Under the pieces are notes generated by a model. It saw nothing but the letters and a program-made list of their open reading frames with translations, made no database searches and was not told the origin of the DNA. A stretch of DNA of 64,000 nucleotides from Alphaproteobacteria bacterium UBA3773. Lineage in GTDB: Bacteria > Pseudomonadota > Alphaproteobacteria > RF32 > CAG-239. Made by a program: the position numbers and the translations under genes. Shown here one piece after another: positions 8,713 through 15,972 of this stretch; the first letter of the stretch is position 1; every line of letters starts with the position of its first letter. The DNA lies in contig DFFP01000009.1 of assembly GCA_002372275.1 (NCBI GenBank), positions 1-64,000 of the forward strand. Reading direction: 5' to 3'.

Positions 8713-8754
8713 AAAAAAAAATCCGTCTGCTTTTTGATAACAGGCGGATTTTTC
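8713..8754 (-). terminator. Rho-independent terminator
   Basis: The stem AATCCGTCTG/CAGGCGGATT has A/T runs on both sides. It lies 8 bases beyond the stop of the minus-strand gene at 8762-9289 and ahead of the methyltransferase gene, so these two minus-strand genes are probably separate transcripts. Confidence 0.8.
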
Positions 8755-8761
8755 TTAAATT

Positions 8762-9289
8762 TCAAGATTGTTTGTGAAAAGCCAGATTGATAACTTCGGC
8801 AAATGTCGGATTATATGACATTTGATCATGAGAAAAATCAGCTCCGACAAACTTAAACAGTTGCATGACCGCAGAAGTGACAGATACTTTTTTGTTGCCA
8901 TACTTCGCAGGGATACCATCAAGCACGCGGCAGTTAATGATATCAGGATTTTCCTGATATGCTTTTGAAAGCCCGAGATTGTCTAAAAAAAACTGTTTAA
9001 CATCTTCAACCGTCTTGTGCTGTTTGTCGTAAACAAGGTCGATGACATCGTTGATGGAATACTTCTCAGGTAAACTCTTAAGTAACGAGAGGTTGTCCAT
9101 AATTTTGATGCCGACGGATTGAAAAATGTCTTCAATAGCAAAAGCTACACCAAACGATGGTAAGTCTTCGTTGTCAATCAGTCTGGACAACAGTTGCGAA
9201 TCGCTCAGATAACCTTCTTCTTTACAGACAGAGCTCGGAAGCTTTAATGCACCTAAAAAGGTGTTTAAAAGTTCAGATTTGCTTTTCAT
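8762..9289 (-). CDS. Hypothetical protein with internally duplicated domain
   Basis: A 175-residue cytoplasmic protein, not assigned to a known family. Two related halves of about 85 residues can be aligned by eye. One runs from LLNTFLGALKLPSS through AFAIEDIFQSVGIKI to INDVIDLVYDKQH. The other runs from VKQFFLDNLGLSKA through SAVMQLFKFVGADF to FAEVINLAFHKQS. Each half looks all-helical and ends in an [IV]xxVI(D/N)LAxxKQ helix, loosely reminiscent of acyl-carrier-like helices but without a clear DSL phosphopantetheine site. It has its own strong promoter (9335-9363) and terminator, so it is monocistronic. Confidence 0.7.
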   Translation of the reverse strand: MKSKSELLNTFLGALKLPSSVCKEEGYLSDSQLLSRLIDNEDLPSFGVAFAIEDIFQSVGIKIMDNLSLLKSLPEKYSINDVIDLVYDKQHKTVEDVKQFFLDNLGLSKAYQENPDIINCRVLDGIPAKYGNKKVSVTSAVMQLFKFVGADFSHDQMSYNPTFAEVINLAFHKQS

Positions 9290-9334
9290 AATGATTTAAT
9301 ATTTTTAGTGAATTAATTGTAAAATATTGCAACT

Positions 9335-9363
9335 ATAATATATTTAAATTTATTTTTTGTCAA
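9335..9363 (-). promoter_or_regulatory. Promoter for the duplicated-domain gene
   Basis: Minus-strand TTGACA (9358-9363), a 17-base spacer and TATTAT (9335-9340). This is a near-consensus sigma-70 promoter reading toward the gene starting at 9289, inside very AT-rich DNA. Confidence 0.72.
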
Positions 9364-9383
9364 TTATAAAAAGTAAAAAAAAC

Positions 9384-9412
9384 TTGTATTGTTCGGATTG
9401 CTTTGTTATAAG
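9384..9412 (+). promoter_or_regulatory. Promoter for phosphoethanolamine transferase gene
   Basis: TTGTAT (9384-9389), a 17-base spacer and TATAAG (9407-9412), about 30 bases upstream of the ATG at 9444. It is back to back with the promoter at 9335-9363. Confidence 0.65.
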
Positions 9413-9443
9413 AACTTTACTTTAATATATAAGGGATTATACA

Positions 9444-11261
9444 ATGCAAATTCAGAATTTATTCAGAAAACATAATGTCGGTCTGTTTTTAATTCATTTT
9501 TTTGTTTTTTATGTGCTGGTTATGTTTGCTCGGTTTTTGACGACATCCGGTAAGCTTGATCTTTGTATGTGGCAGGGATATCAACTTTCGTTTGCTCTTG
9601 CATTTGCATCTGTTTCTGCTCTTTTTGATTATAATAAAAAAAATACCGTTCTCTTTTTATTTGTCTCATTTTTGTGGGGTGCGGCATGCTTGTGTAAAAT
9701 AGGGGTTGGGATGGTGTTATCCGAACGCGAAATTGTGCAAACAATCGGGTTTGGAACAGTCTCGTATGTTCTTTTTTCTGTTTTGCTTTATCTCACTCTT
9801 TTGGTTAAAAATAAATTCTTTGCTTTGCTCTTAAAGTGTTTTGTTTTGATTTTATTTGCTATTGTACTTTTGCCGCCGCTTTTGGTTATCGGCTATTATG
9901 TGGTCAGTGATGGACATATGCTTTCAAGTAATATTTTGCTGACCTTGTTTCAAACAAATGTTGGAGAGGTTTATGCTTATTTGGCTGAACAAAATGTTTG
10001 GCTTTGGGGTGTTTCGGTAACGGCAATCGTTGTCGTTTCTGTTCTTGTTTCTTATTTATTGGGGCATATCCGAGTGCAGGCTCATTTAGGAAAACTTCTT
10101 GTTTTTAATTTAATTTTGATTGTTTATTTAATTTTCAGCGTTGTGCCGAAGCTCAGTTCGAGTTTTGCAGTTAATATGTTTGTTCGTGTTGCTGATACAT
10201 TAAAAGAATATAAATCATATGCGTTGAAAAGTTCAGAACGTGAGGCCAGACTTAAAACGCTCAAAGATGTATTAAGAACAGATGATGAGGCAGGACTTCA
10301 TGTCTTGGTGATGGGCGAATCAACAGTCAGACATCACTTGGGCGCTTTCGGATATAAGAGAAATACAACGCCGTGGCTTTCTAAAATGGTTGGTGAAAAC
10401 AAAAATACGATTATTTATCCGAAAGCCTATTCAAGTAATATCCAAACAGTGATGTCCATTCAATTTGCTTTAACTTCGCAAAATCAGTATAATGGTGTGT
10501 CGCTCGGGGATTCATATAGTTTAACGGAAGTGGCAACTGCTGCCGGTTATGAGACATATTGGATTTCAAATCAGATGCATTTTAATGCTTATGATACACC
10601 GATCAGTTCTATTTTTAACGGCGCTGATCACCGTATTTTTATTAATGATTATTTCGGGACAAGATTGCTCACAACTTATTATGATGAAAAATTGGCAGAA
10701 AAATTTCCGAAACTTGATGAAAATAAAAAGACACTGATTGTTTTTCATTTAATGGGATGTCATAACCTTTATATTGACAGATATCCGGCCGATTTTAAAA
10801 CATTTACGGATGGCGATGATCCGCGTGTTGACAGCTATGATGATTGTATTTTGTATAATGACTATGTTTTGTCGCTTTTGTATCAAAAGGCCATACAAAA
10901 TAAAAATTTCATGTCATTTACGTTTTTATCCGATCATGGGGAAGATCCGGATAATGGTTTAACACATGACTATTCAAAATTTACGTGGCGTATGCCTCAT
11001 ATTCCGTTTGTGACAATTTTTTCAAATGATTACGCCTTAAAGCATGAAGATATTGTTGGGACACTTCAAGAACATAAAAACAGCTATTGGACGAGTGATT
11101 TATTGTTTAATTTGATGACCCATATTTTGGGAATTGAAAATGTGCCGCATGATGCGCCGAAGTTTGATCTTTCAAAGCCGGAGTATGCAATGACTAAAGA
11201 TAATTTGACGATTATTGAGGGCTCACTTCGCGTGGCAGATGATGATAGCAAGGACAGATAA
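9444..11261 (+). CDS. Lipid A/LPS phosphoethanolamine transferase (sulfatase family)
   Basis: A 605-residue inner-membrane enzyme. Residues 1-230 hold about five transmembrane segments. The periplasmic alkaline-phosphatase-like domain follows, with VMGESTVRHHLG (nucleophile Thr about residue 293, within GEST), HLMGCHNLY and the metal site FLSDHGED near residue 495. EptA-type enzymes move phosphoethanolamine from phosphatidylethanolamine to lipid A or core sugars, which lowers surface charge and can give cationic peptide resistance. Length (about 540-600 usual) is normal to slightly long. The acceptor (lipid A or core, EptA/EptB/CptA) cannot be decided, so no symbol is given. Glycosyltransferase genes nearby fit an envelope-modification role. 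Confidence 0.88.
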   Translation: MQIQNLFRKHNVGLFLIHFFVFYVLVMFARFLTTSGKLDLCMWQGYQLSFALAFASVSALFDYNKKNTVLFLFVSFLWGAACLCKIGVGMVLSEREIVQTIGFGTVSYVLFSVLLYLTLLVKNKFFALLLKCFVLILFAIVLLPPLLVIGYYVVSDGHMLSSNILLTLFQTNVGEVYAYLAEQNVWLWGVSVTAIVVVSVLVSYLLGHIRVQAHLGKLLVFNLILIVYLIFSVVPKLSSSFAVNMFVRVADTLKEYKSYALKSSEREARLKTLKDVLRTDDEAGLHVLVMGESTVRHHLGAFGYKRNTTPWLSKMVGENKNTIIYPKAYSSNIQTVMSIQFALTSQNQYNGVSLGDSYSLTEVATAAGYETYWISNQMHFNAYDTPISSIFNGADHRIFINDYFGTRLLTTYYDEKLAEKFPKLDENKKTLIVFHLMGCHNLYIDRYPADFKTFTDGDDPRVDSYDDCILYNDYVLSLLYQKAIQNKNFMSFTFLSDHGEDPDNGLTHDYSKFTWRMPHIPFVTIFSNDYALKHEDIVGTLQEHKNSYWTSDLLFNLMTHILGIENVPHDAPKFDLSKPEYAMTKDNLTIIEGSLRVADDDSKDR

Positions 11262-11268
11262 ATTGCAG

Positions 11269-11398
11269 AAAAAAATGCCATTATGAGCATTTTTTTATCC
11301 TCGAGCCCTTTCGGGTTCGATTTCCACGGTACAACATCAATAAACAAAAAAAAACACTCTTTGGGTGTTTCTTGTTTATTGGAGCAGACAACGGGAAT
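11269..11398. repeat. Duplicated tRNA-Gly 3' end and terminator block, distal copy
   Basis: This 130-base block is a second copy of 11493-11619. It holds an AAAATGCC..GGCATTTT-type hairpin, CCTCGAGCCCTTTCGGGTTC, the ACACTCTTTGGGTGT hairpin and finally TGGAGCAGACAACGGGAAT, the complement of the last 19 bases of tRNA-Gly including CCA. The copies are offset by 221-224 bases, with about 90 unique bases between them. No gene is visible in this stretch. Confidence 0.85.
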
Positions 11399-11492
11399 AT
11401 GTAGCTAAAGCTACTCGCTAATCAAAAATCTAAATTCGTTGCGGGCGTTTGCACACTTCCTTACTCATTAAAATTTTTGATCCTCTTGCGGT

Positions 11493-11600
11493 AAAAAATG
11501 CCATCTCGGGCATTTTTTATCCTCGAGCCCTTTCGGGTTCGATTTCCACTGTACAACATCAATAAACAAAAAAAACACCCTTTGGGTGTTCTTTGTTTAT
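11493..11600. repeat. Downstream region of tRNA-Gly with two terminator hairpins, proximal copy
   Basis: It contains, reading with the tRNA (minus strand), a terminator hairpin ACACCC..GGGTGT flanked by U runs just after CCA, then ATGCCCGAGATGGCAT with a U run. The same block recurs at 11269-11379. These hairpins probably terminate tRNA-Gly transcription. Confidence 0.75.
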
Positions 11601-11674
11601 TGGAGCAGACAACGGGAATCGAACCCGCATTAAAAGCTTGGGAAGCTCTCATTCTACCATTGAATTATGTCTGC
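11601..11674 (-). tRNA. tRNA-Gly (anticodon CCC)
   Basis: The cloverleaf reads from 11674 down: acceptor GCAGACA pairs with TGTCTGC, the D arm contains AATGGTAGAAT, the anticodon stem AGAGC/GCTTT encloses loop TTCCCAA, and the T arm is CGGGT-TCGATTC-CCGTT-like. A discriminator T and an encoded CCA follow (CCA = 11601-11603). The anticodon at positions 34-36 is CCC, decoding GGG. The prophage repressor begins 50 bases upstream of the 5' end. Confidence 0.93.
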
Positions 11675-11724
11675 AACGGTACTCTGTATATAGCACCCTT
11701 TTGATATAAAAATCAAGTAGTTTT

Positions 11725-12369
11725 TTATATGAGCTTTTCTGTTTTAAAAGCAAATGATATTTTTCCGATGATTTTTAATTTTTTGAGACTGCAGGTTGTG
11801 CTTTGATACTTTGCGTTGTCTAAAATAACGGCACACTCGGATGAGGATATTTGTTGCAGGCGGCGGACATGCCAGCCGTTTGGTAGCTCAATGAGATATA
11901 AGCCGTCTGAAGTTAATGAGTTAACAGATGTGTCAAGAAAAACATAATCGCCGTCTTTTAAGGTAGGAAACATGGAATCTCCCGTGATGCGAAACATCTT
12001 TGTTGTTTGAGCAGGGGCTGACGAAAAATTAGAAAAATCGGATAAAGGAATTGATAGGTAACCTGAAGTTTTTGCTTCAAAATTTTTTGTGGGGGCGAGA
12101 GAAATCAATTCAATCAAGGCTGATGATTTTGGATCGGTATTATATGTCGATTTTGGAAGAATAATGTCGGTCAATTCTTGTTCTTCGACATCTAAAAGTT
12201 CAGCTAACTTGCGGCGCTCGCTTTCCGGTAAACGTAAGGGAGAGCCTTTGTTAATAAATTGGTGTAAGTATGCCTCGTTTTTGCCGATGGCAAGCGAAAG
12301 AGAACGATAATTTTTGTTCTTTTCTTTGATTAATGCGTCAATATGCGCGCGGATTTGGTCGATGTTCAT
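11725..12369 (-). CDS. Prophage repressor, HTH plus S24/LexA-like domain
   Basis: A 214-residue transcription regulator. Residues 1-65 form an XRE-like helix-turn-helix (SLSLAIGKNEAYLHQFI). Residues 120-214 form the S24 peptidase fold with the nucleophile in GDSMFPTLKDGDYV (Ser132). The position where LexA/CI proteins carry the catalytic Lys reads GWHVRRL (Arg169-Arg170), so RecA-stimulated self-cleavage may be lost or altered. ATG 12369 has a GGAGAA ribosome binding site. The divergent intergenic region (12392-12475) carries palindromes that fit operators. It is expected to keep the 13.4-29.9 kb structural genes silent. Confidence 0.88.
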   Translation of the reverse strand: MNIDQIRAHIDALIKEKNKNYRSLSLAIGKNEAYLHQFINKGSPLRLPESERRKLAELLDVEEQELTDIILPKSTYNTDPKSSALIELISLAPTKNFEAKTSGYLSIPLSDFSNFSSAPAQTTKMFRITGDSMFPTLKDGDYVFLDTSVNSLTSDGLYLIELPNGWHVRRLQQISSSECAVILDNAKYQSTTCSLKKLKIIGKISFAFKTEKLI

Positions 12370-12391
12370 GAAGATTCTCCGGTTTTTATGA

Positions 12392-12475
12392 AGATATAAG
12401 ATATCTATCATAAAAAAAATATCTGTGCAAATAATAAATTTCTTATTGTATTTATAATAAAAATATCATATTTAT
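12392..12475. promoter_or_regulatory. Candidate repressor operator region
   Basis: Between the divergent repressor and first prophage gene are the interrupted palindromes AGATAT-AAG-ATATCT (12392-12406) and AAATAT-C-ATATTT (12463-12475), plus an AATATCT near 12419. The related perfect palindrome TCTTATATATATAAGA overlaps the late promoter at 13255-13270, suggesting one protein binds all of them. Confidence 0.5.
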
Positions 12476-12497
12476 CCAGGACGAAAGGAGAAAATAT

Positions 12498-12896
12498 ATG
12501 ATAAAAACTAATTTTGAACGATTATATCATAAAGGATGGCTAAAATCTAAAACAAGTATGTGGAGAGAAACAGACAGATTTACGGCCGGACAGAAATTAT
12601 ATTTTTCTTATGAAAAAAGTCAGGATTATTCTGTGGGAGTTATCGATCCGACAAGGTTATATGTTAATTCTTTTTCGATTGAAAAGGGTTTAGGAAATTT
12701 TTCGCAAGAAAAAGAAAAATTTATAAAAGCATACGGCGCCGTTCCGATTGGACTTAGAAAAATCATAGAGAATTTGATTTTGAAAAATATTGCCCCAGCT
12801 TTGAACGATAAAAAAGAAGTGGCGCAATACAAAGAAAAACTTTGTTTGGCACTTGATTGTTTGGTTTGTCATTATGTCAGAGGAAATCAAAAATGA
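12498..12896 (+). CDS. Hypothetical prophage protein
   Basis: A 132-residue soluble, basic protein with no recognised family. Visible stretches include FERLYHKGWLKSKTSMWRETDRF near the start and a Cys-containing C-terminus LALDCLVCHYVRG. The ATG has a strong AAAGGAG site. It is the first gene divergent from the repressor and overlaps the next gene by ATGA, so the two form an early operon. By position it may be a regulator or an early function, but nothing in the sequence proves it. Confidence 0.7.
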   Translation: MIKTNFERLYHKGWLKSKTSMWRETDRFTAGQKLYFSYEKSQDYSVGVIDPTRLYVNSFSIEKGLGNFSQEKEKFIKAYGAVPIGLRKIIENLILKNIAPALNDKKEVAQYKEKLCLALDCLVCHYVRGNQK

Positions 12897-13198
12897 TTGA
12901 AGAAGAAATGGTGAGACGCCAAACGGAATGTATACGAATTTGCAGGCTATTTCGGGCTGTGTTGCAGAAAGCCGTTTCTGATGCGTTTGGGCCGAAATGC
13001 AGGCTTTCAAAAAGGAGAAAACTGAAAGAAAAAGCACGCGCATTTTTAAGTGATAATGAAGATTTTAGGCTGATTTGTAAGATGGCTTTTGTGGATCCGA
13101 TGTGGATTTTAAGCGTTGTTGAACAGCCAAAATTAAAAAATAAAGAAAAATATGAGCAAATACTTTTAAATATAAAGGATAATTATTATTATTTTTAA
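12893..13198 (+). CDS. Hypothetical prophage protein
   Basis: A 101-residue highly basic protein (CRLSKRRKLKEKARAFL in the middle), family not recognised. It starts at ATG 12893, overlapping the previous stop (ATGA), so it is translationally coupled. Basic charge and location next to the repressor make nucleic-acid binding plausible. No motif confirms this. Confidence 0.66.
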   Translation: MIEEEMVRRQTECIRICRLFRAVLQKAVSDAFGPKCRLSKRRKLKEKARAFLSDNEDFRLICKMAFVDPMWILSVVEQPKLKNKEKYEQILLNIKDNYYYF

Positions 13199-13235
13199 GA
13201 TATTTCATATATTTAAGCCTGTTTTCCACAGGGGA

Positions 13236-13270
13236 TTGACACGTATAATAAAAATCTTATATATATAAGA
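13236..13270 (+). promoter_or_regulatory. Putative late promoter with overlapping 16-bp palindrome
   Basis: TTGACA (13236-13241), then TATATA (13258-13263; 16-base spacer), embedded in the perfect palindrome TCTTATATATATAAGA (13255-13270). A DnaA-box-like TTTTCCACA (13222-13230) sits just upstream. The palindrome over the -10 suggests direct repression. A terminator follows only 20 bases downstream. Confidence 0.62.
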
Positions 13271-13290
13271 CAATTGATGAAAAAAACGGA

Positions 13291-13319
13291 AACGCAACGA
13301 ATTATGTTGCGTTTTTTTT
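13291..13319 (+). terminator. Terminator between late promoter and structural genes
   Basis: Stem AACGCAAC/GTTGCGTT and an 8-base U run. Because the preceding promoter (13236-13263) points into it and the next gene is 146 bases further on, it would yield a leader of about 50 nt unless read through. This may be an antitermination checkpoint. Confidence 0.72.
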
Positions 13320-13464
13320 GATGTTTAATTGGGTTGCGGCAGAAATGTCTGTTTAACGGGTTTGGGTGGGAAAACGAGAAAATCGGGCTTGAATGTGAGG
13401 ATATGAATTTGGAAAGAAAAAATGTTGTTCAAATAACAATTTTTTAAAAAATGAAAGGAAAATA

Positions 13465-14190
13465 ATGGTTGGAATTTTGGATATTTGTCGTTCGGCTGCG
13501 GATATAACGGCATCGCAGAGGCCGGATGATTTGTTTAGAGTTGATACGCAACATAATGCGATTTTTTTATCAATCGCCGAAAATGAATTGGAGAGTTTAC
13601 TCAGGTATGGAAATTGGCCCGAATTGATTAAAGAAGGGCGTTTTAGAACACAGCCGAACAAAACTTATTATGCATTTGATCAAATTACTGCGGATTTCTA
13701 TTGTTTAACCCATAATACGCTCTTTATTAAAGACAGAAATGAACGCGTTTTAGGCTCATTCACGTATGAAGAAGCGATGCAAAGAAAGTATTTAAAAACT
13801 TCTTCGGGGGAACTTGAATTTAGAATTGAAAATAACGGTTTGCGCTTTTTAAAAGCACCTCTGGCGAATTTGAGTGTTGTGTTTTTGTATCGCTCAAATA
13901 CGATTTGCTATGACGCGGTGACAGGCGAAGAAAAATGCAAATTGGAAAAAAATGATGATGTGCCTGTGTTTGATCAGTATATCGTTAAACTCGGTATTAT
14001 ATGGAGATGGCTTAAGCGTAGCGGGATGGATTATGCCCAGGAATATAACGATTATCAAAATGAACTGAAAAGAAAATATGCACTAACGCTTGAAACACAT
14101 GATATTTCGCTTGTTAGCGGATATGAACCTTCAAGATTTAACAATACAATCAATTTATGTGTCGGTGGAGACGGGTATGACAGAAGTTGA
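13465..14190 (+). CDS. Putative phage head-tail connector/adaptor protein
   Basis: A 241-residue protein opening the structural operon, with GILDICRSAADITA at the start and the segment GIIWRWLKRSGMDYAQEYNDY near residues 175-195. That W-R-x-K-x3-G-x-D-Y-A-x-E-[FY] pattern recurs in phage proteins encoded beside podovirus portal genes. It overlaps the portal gene by 14 bases. Function is inferred from this motif and position; a tail or head-completion protein is an alternative. Confidence 0.6.
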   Translation: MVGILDICRSAADITASQRPDDLFRVDTQHNAIFLSIAENELESLLRYGNWPELIKEGRFRTQPNKTYYAFDQITADFYCLTHNTLFIKDRNERVLGSFTYEEAMQRKYLKTSSGELEFRIENNGLRFLKAPLANLSVVFLYRSNTICYDAVTGEEKCKLEKNDDVPVFDQYIVKLGIIWRWLKRSGMDYAQEYNDYQNELKRKYALTLETHDISLVSGYEPSRFNNTINLCVGGDGYDRS

Positions 14191-15949
14191 AATTTGGATT
14201 GAAAAAATACGTCGATCGGAAAAAAAATATGCTGATTATTTTGATAAAATTAAAACGATACGTCGCTATTATAAAAATGAAAATTCAAGAAATAAACAAA
14301 ATATTTTTTGGGCAACGATTGAAACCTTAAAACCGTTCTTGTATTTTAAGGAACCGAAAGTATTTATCAAGCAAAAAGAAAAATCAGGGCCGCTTGCGCT
14401 TTCGGTCGCTTGTCGAATTTTAGAAAAAGCTTTGGCTTGGAATATGGAACAAATCGATTTTGACAGCGTGATGAAATATGTCAGAAACGACTTTTTGCTT
14501 TTTGGATTTGGGGCCGCTTTTGAAAGGTATGTGCCGACATTTAAGACGTGTCACGTCAATGAAAACGGACATGATGTTTCACTACAACTCTTAAAAGATG
14601 AAAAAATTGAAACGGTTTATATCCCTCCGGAAGATTTTTTGGCCGATACGGAAAAAGTCAATGTGTGGGAAGATTGCGGGTGGATTGCACGTAAAATCGT
14701 TATGAGTTTGTCTGAAATTCGCGCCCAATTCGGTGAAGAAATTTTTCAAAAAATTGTGCAAAAAAACGGTGCCGACAAAATGGACTCCATGACGGTTTAT
14801 GAAATATGGGATAAGAAAAGTAAGCGTATTTTATATTTGGCTTTGGAATTTGCGTTTGAATTTTTGAAAATCAAAGAAGATGCGTTCGGACTTGAAGGAT
14901 TTTGGGCCTTTCCGAAACCGTTGTTTGGGACGCTCGCAAATGACGGGATTATTCCGACACCTGATTTTGACCAATTAAAGCCTCTGCTTGATGAACTCTC
15001 CGGTGTGACGGGACGTATGCAACTTTTGATGCAAGCCATGAAGGTCACAGGGGCATATGACAGCAGTTTTCCGGAACTTGCAAATATCTTAAATAAAGAT
15101 GTGACATTGGTTGCATTGTCGGATTTTGAGCGTTTAAAAGAAAACGGCGGTATTAAAGGAGTTGTGGATTTCGCCCCGATTGAACAATATGTGTCGGCGT
15201 TAACTGTTTTGGCATCAAGACGCGAGGATATCATGACACAAATTTATGATATGACCGGGGTCAGCGATATTATGAGAGGAATGTCGGATAAAACGGAAAC
15301 GGCAACCGCAGTTGAGAAAAAAACGAACTTCGGGACACTTCGCAATCAGGACAGACAAAATGATATGGTGCGCTTGATGACAAACCTCTTTCAGATGAAA
15401 GCTGAAATGATTTGCAGTTGTTTTGATGCAGAGCACTTGAAAATGTTTGCAGATTCTGAAACGCCTGATGATGTTGTTCAAACAGCTATTCTAATCTTAA
15501 AAGAACAAAAATTACGCGGAATGATTTTGGGAGTGGAAACAGATACGGCATTTGCGCAAAGTCATATCTTAGAGCAAACGCAAAAAAGTATTTTAGCTGT
15601 GCATGGCTTGATTAAAGAGGCATTTGAAATGGTTTCGATTCAACCTTCGCTGTTGGGGCTGTATCGACAGATGATTTCGACACTTGTTTCGACGATGCCT
15701 TGCGCCAGACAATATGAGCCCGTGATGGAGAAAGTATTTGAACAAATTGATGAAGCTCTTCGTTTGCCGAGTCCGCCTACGCAAGATATTTTGGCCTTGC
15801 AGCTCAATCAGCAAAAACAAAAAATGTGGCTCGACTATGATATTAAAACTAAAGAACTCGCTTTGAAAAAAGAAGAGGTTGAAATCAAAAAAACGGAAGC
15901 ACTTCATAAGGTTTGTGCCAAAGAACATACCTTAAAAACAAAGAAGTGA
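14177..15949 (+). CDS. Phage portal protein (podovirus/P22-like)
   Basis: A 590-residue protein with portal-like organisation: an N-terminal IRRYYKNENSRNKQNIFWATIETLKPFLYFKEPKV segment (shown here in part), a central FLLFGFGAAFERYVPTFK region, IPPEDFLADTEK, and a long helical C-terminus ending KTKELALKKEEVEIKKTEALHK. ATG 14177 has GGTGGAG just upstream; longer in-frame starts lie inside the preceding gene. Portals form the dodecameric ring at one capsid vertex through which DNA passes. The family call rests on overall pattern and the neighbours (terminase, scaffold, capsid) rather than a single diagnostic motif. Confidence 0.7.
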   Translation: MTEVEIWIEKIRRSEKKYADYFDKIKTIRRYYKNENSRNKQNIFWATIETLKPFLYFKEPKVFIKQKEKSGPLALSVACRILEKALAWNMEQIDFDSVMKYVRNDFLLFGFGAAFERYVPTFKTCHVNENGHDVSLQLLKDEKIETVYIPPEDFLADTEKVNVWEDCGWIARKIVMSLSEIRAQFGEEIFQKIVQKNGADKMDSMTVYEIWDKKSKRILYLALEFAFEFLKIKEDAFGLEGFWAFPKPLFGTLANDGIIPTPDFDQLKPLLDELSGVTGRMQLLMQAMKVTGAYDSSFPELANILNKDVTLVALSDFERLKENGGIKGVVDFAPIEQYVSALTVLASRREDIMTQIYDMTGVSDIMRGMSDKTETATAVEKKTNFGTLRNQDRQNDMVRLMTNLFQMKAEMICSCFDAEHLKMFADSETPDDVVQTAILILKEQKLRGMILGVETDTAFAQSHILEQTQKSILAVHGLIKEAFEMVSIQPSLLGLYRQMISTLVSTMPCARQYEPVMEKVFEQIDEALRLPSPPTQDILALQLNQQKQKMWLDYDIKTKELALKKEEVEIKKTEALHKVCAKEHTLKTKK

Positions 15950-15972
15950 TGTATGTTTGCAAAGGAATAAAA

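Noticed and set aside
11674..11725. Prophage attachment site at tRNA-Gly
   Set aside because: The duplicated tRNA end lies on the side away from the prophage and no tRNA fragment is found at the right edge near 29.9 kb, so the tRNA duplication does not flank the prophage.
14090..14176. Upstream extension of the portal gene
   Set aside because: Lies within the preceding gene in another frame and adds an unrelated peptide; ATG 14177 has the ribosome binding site.
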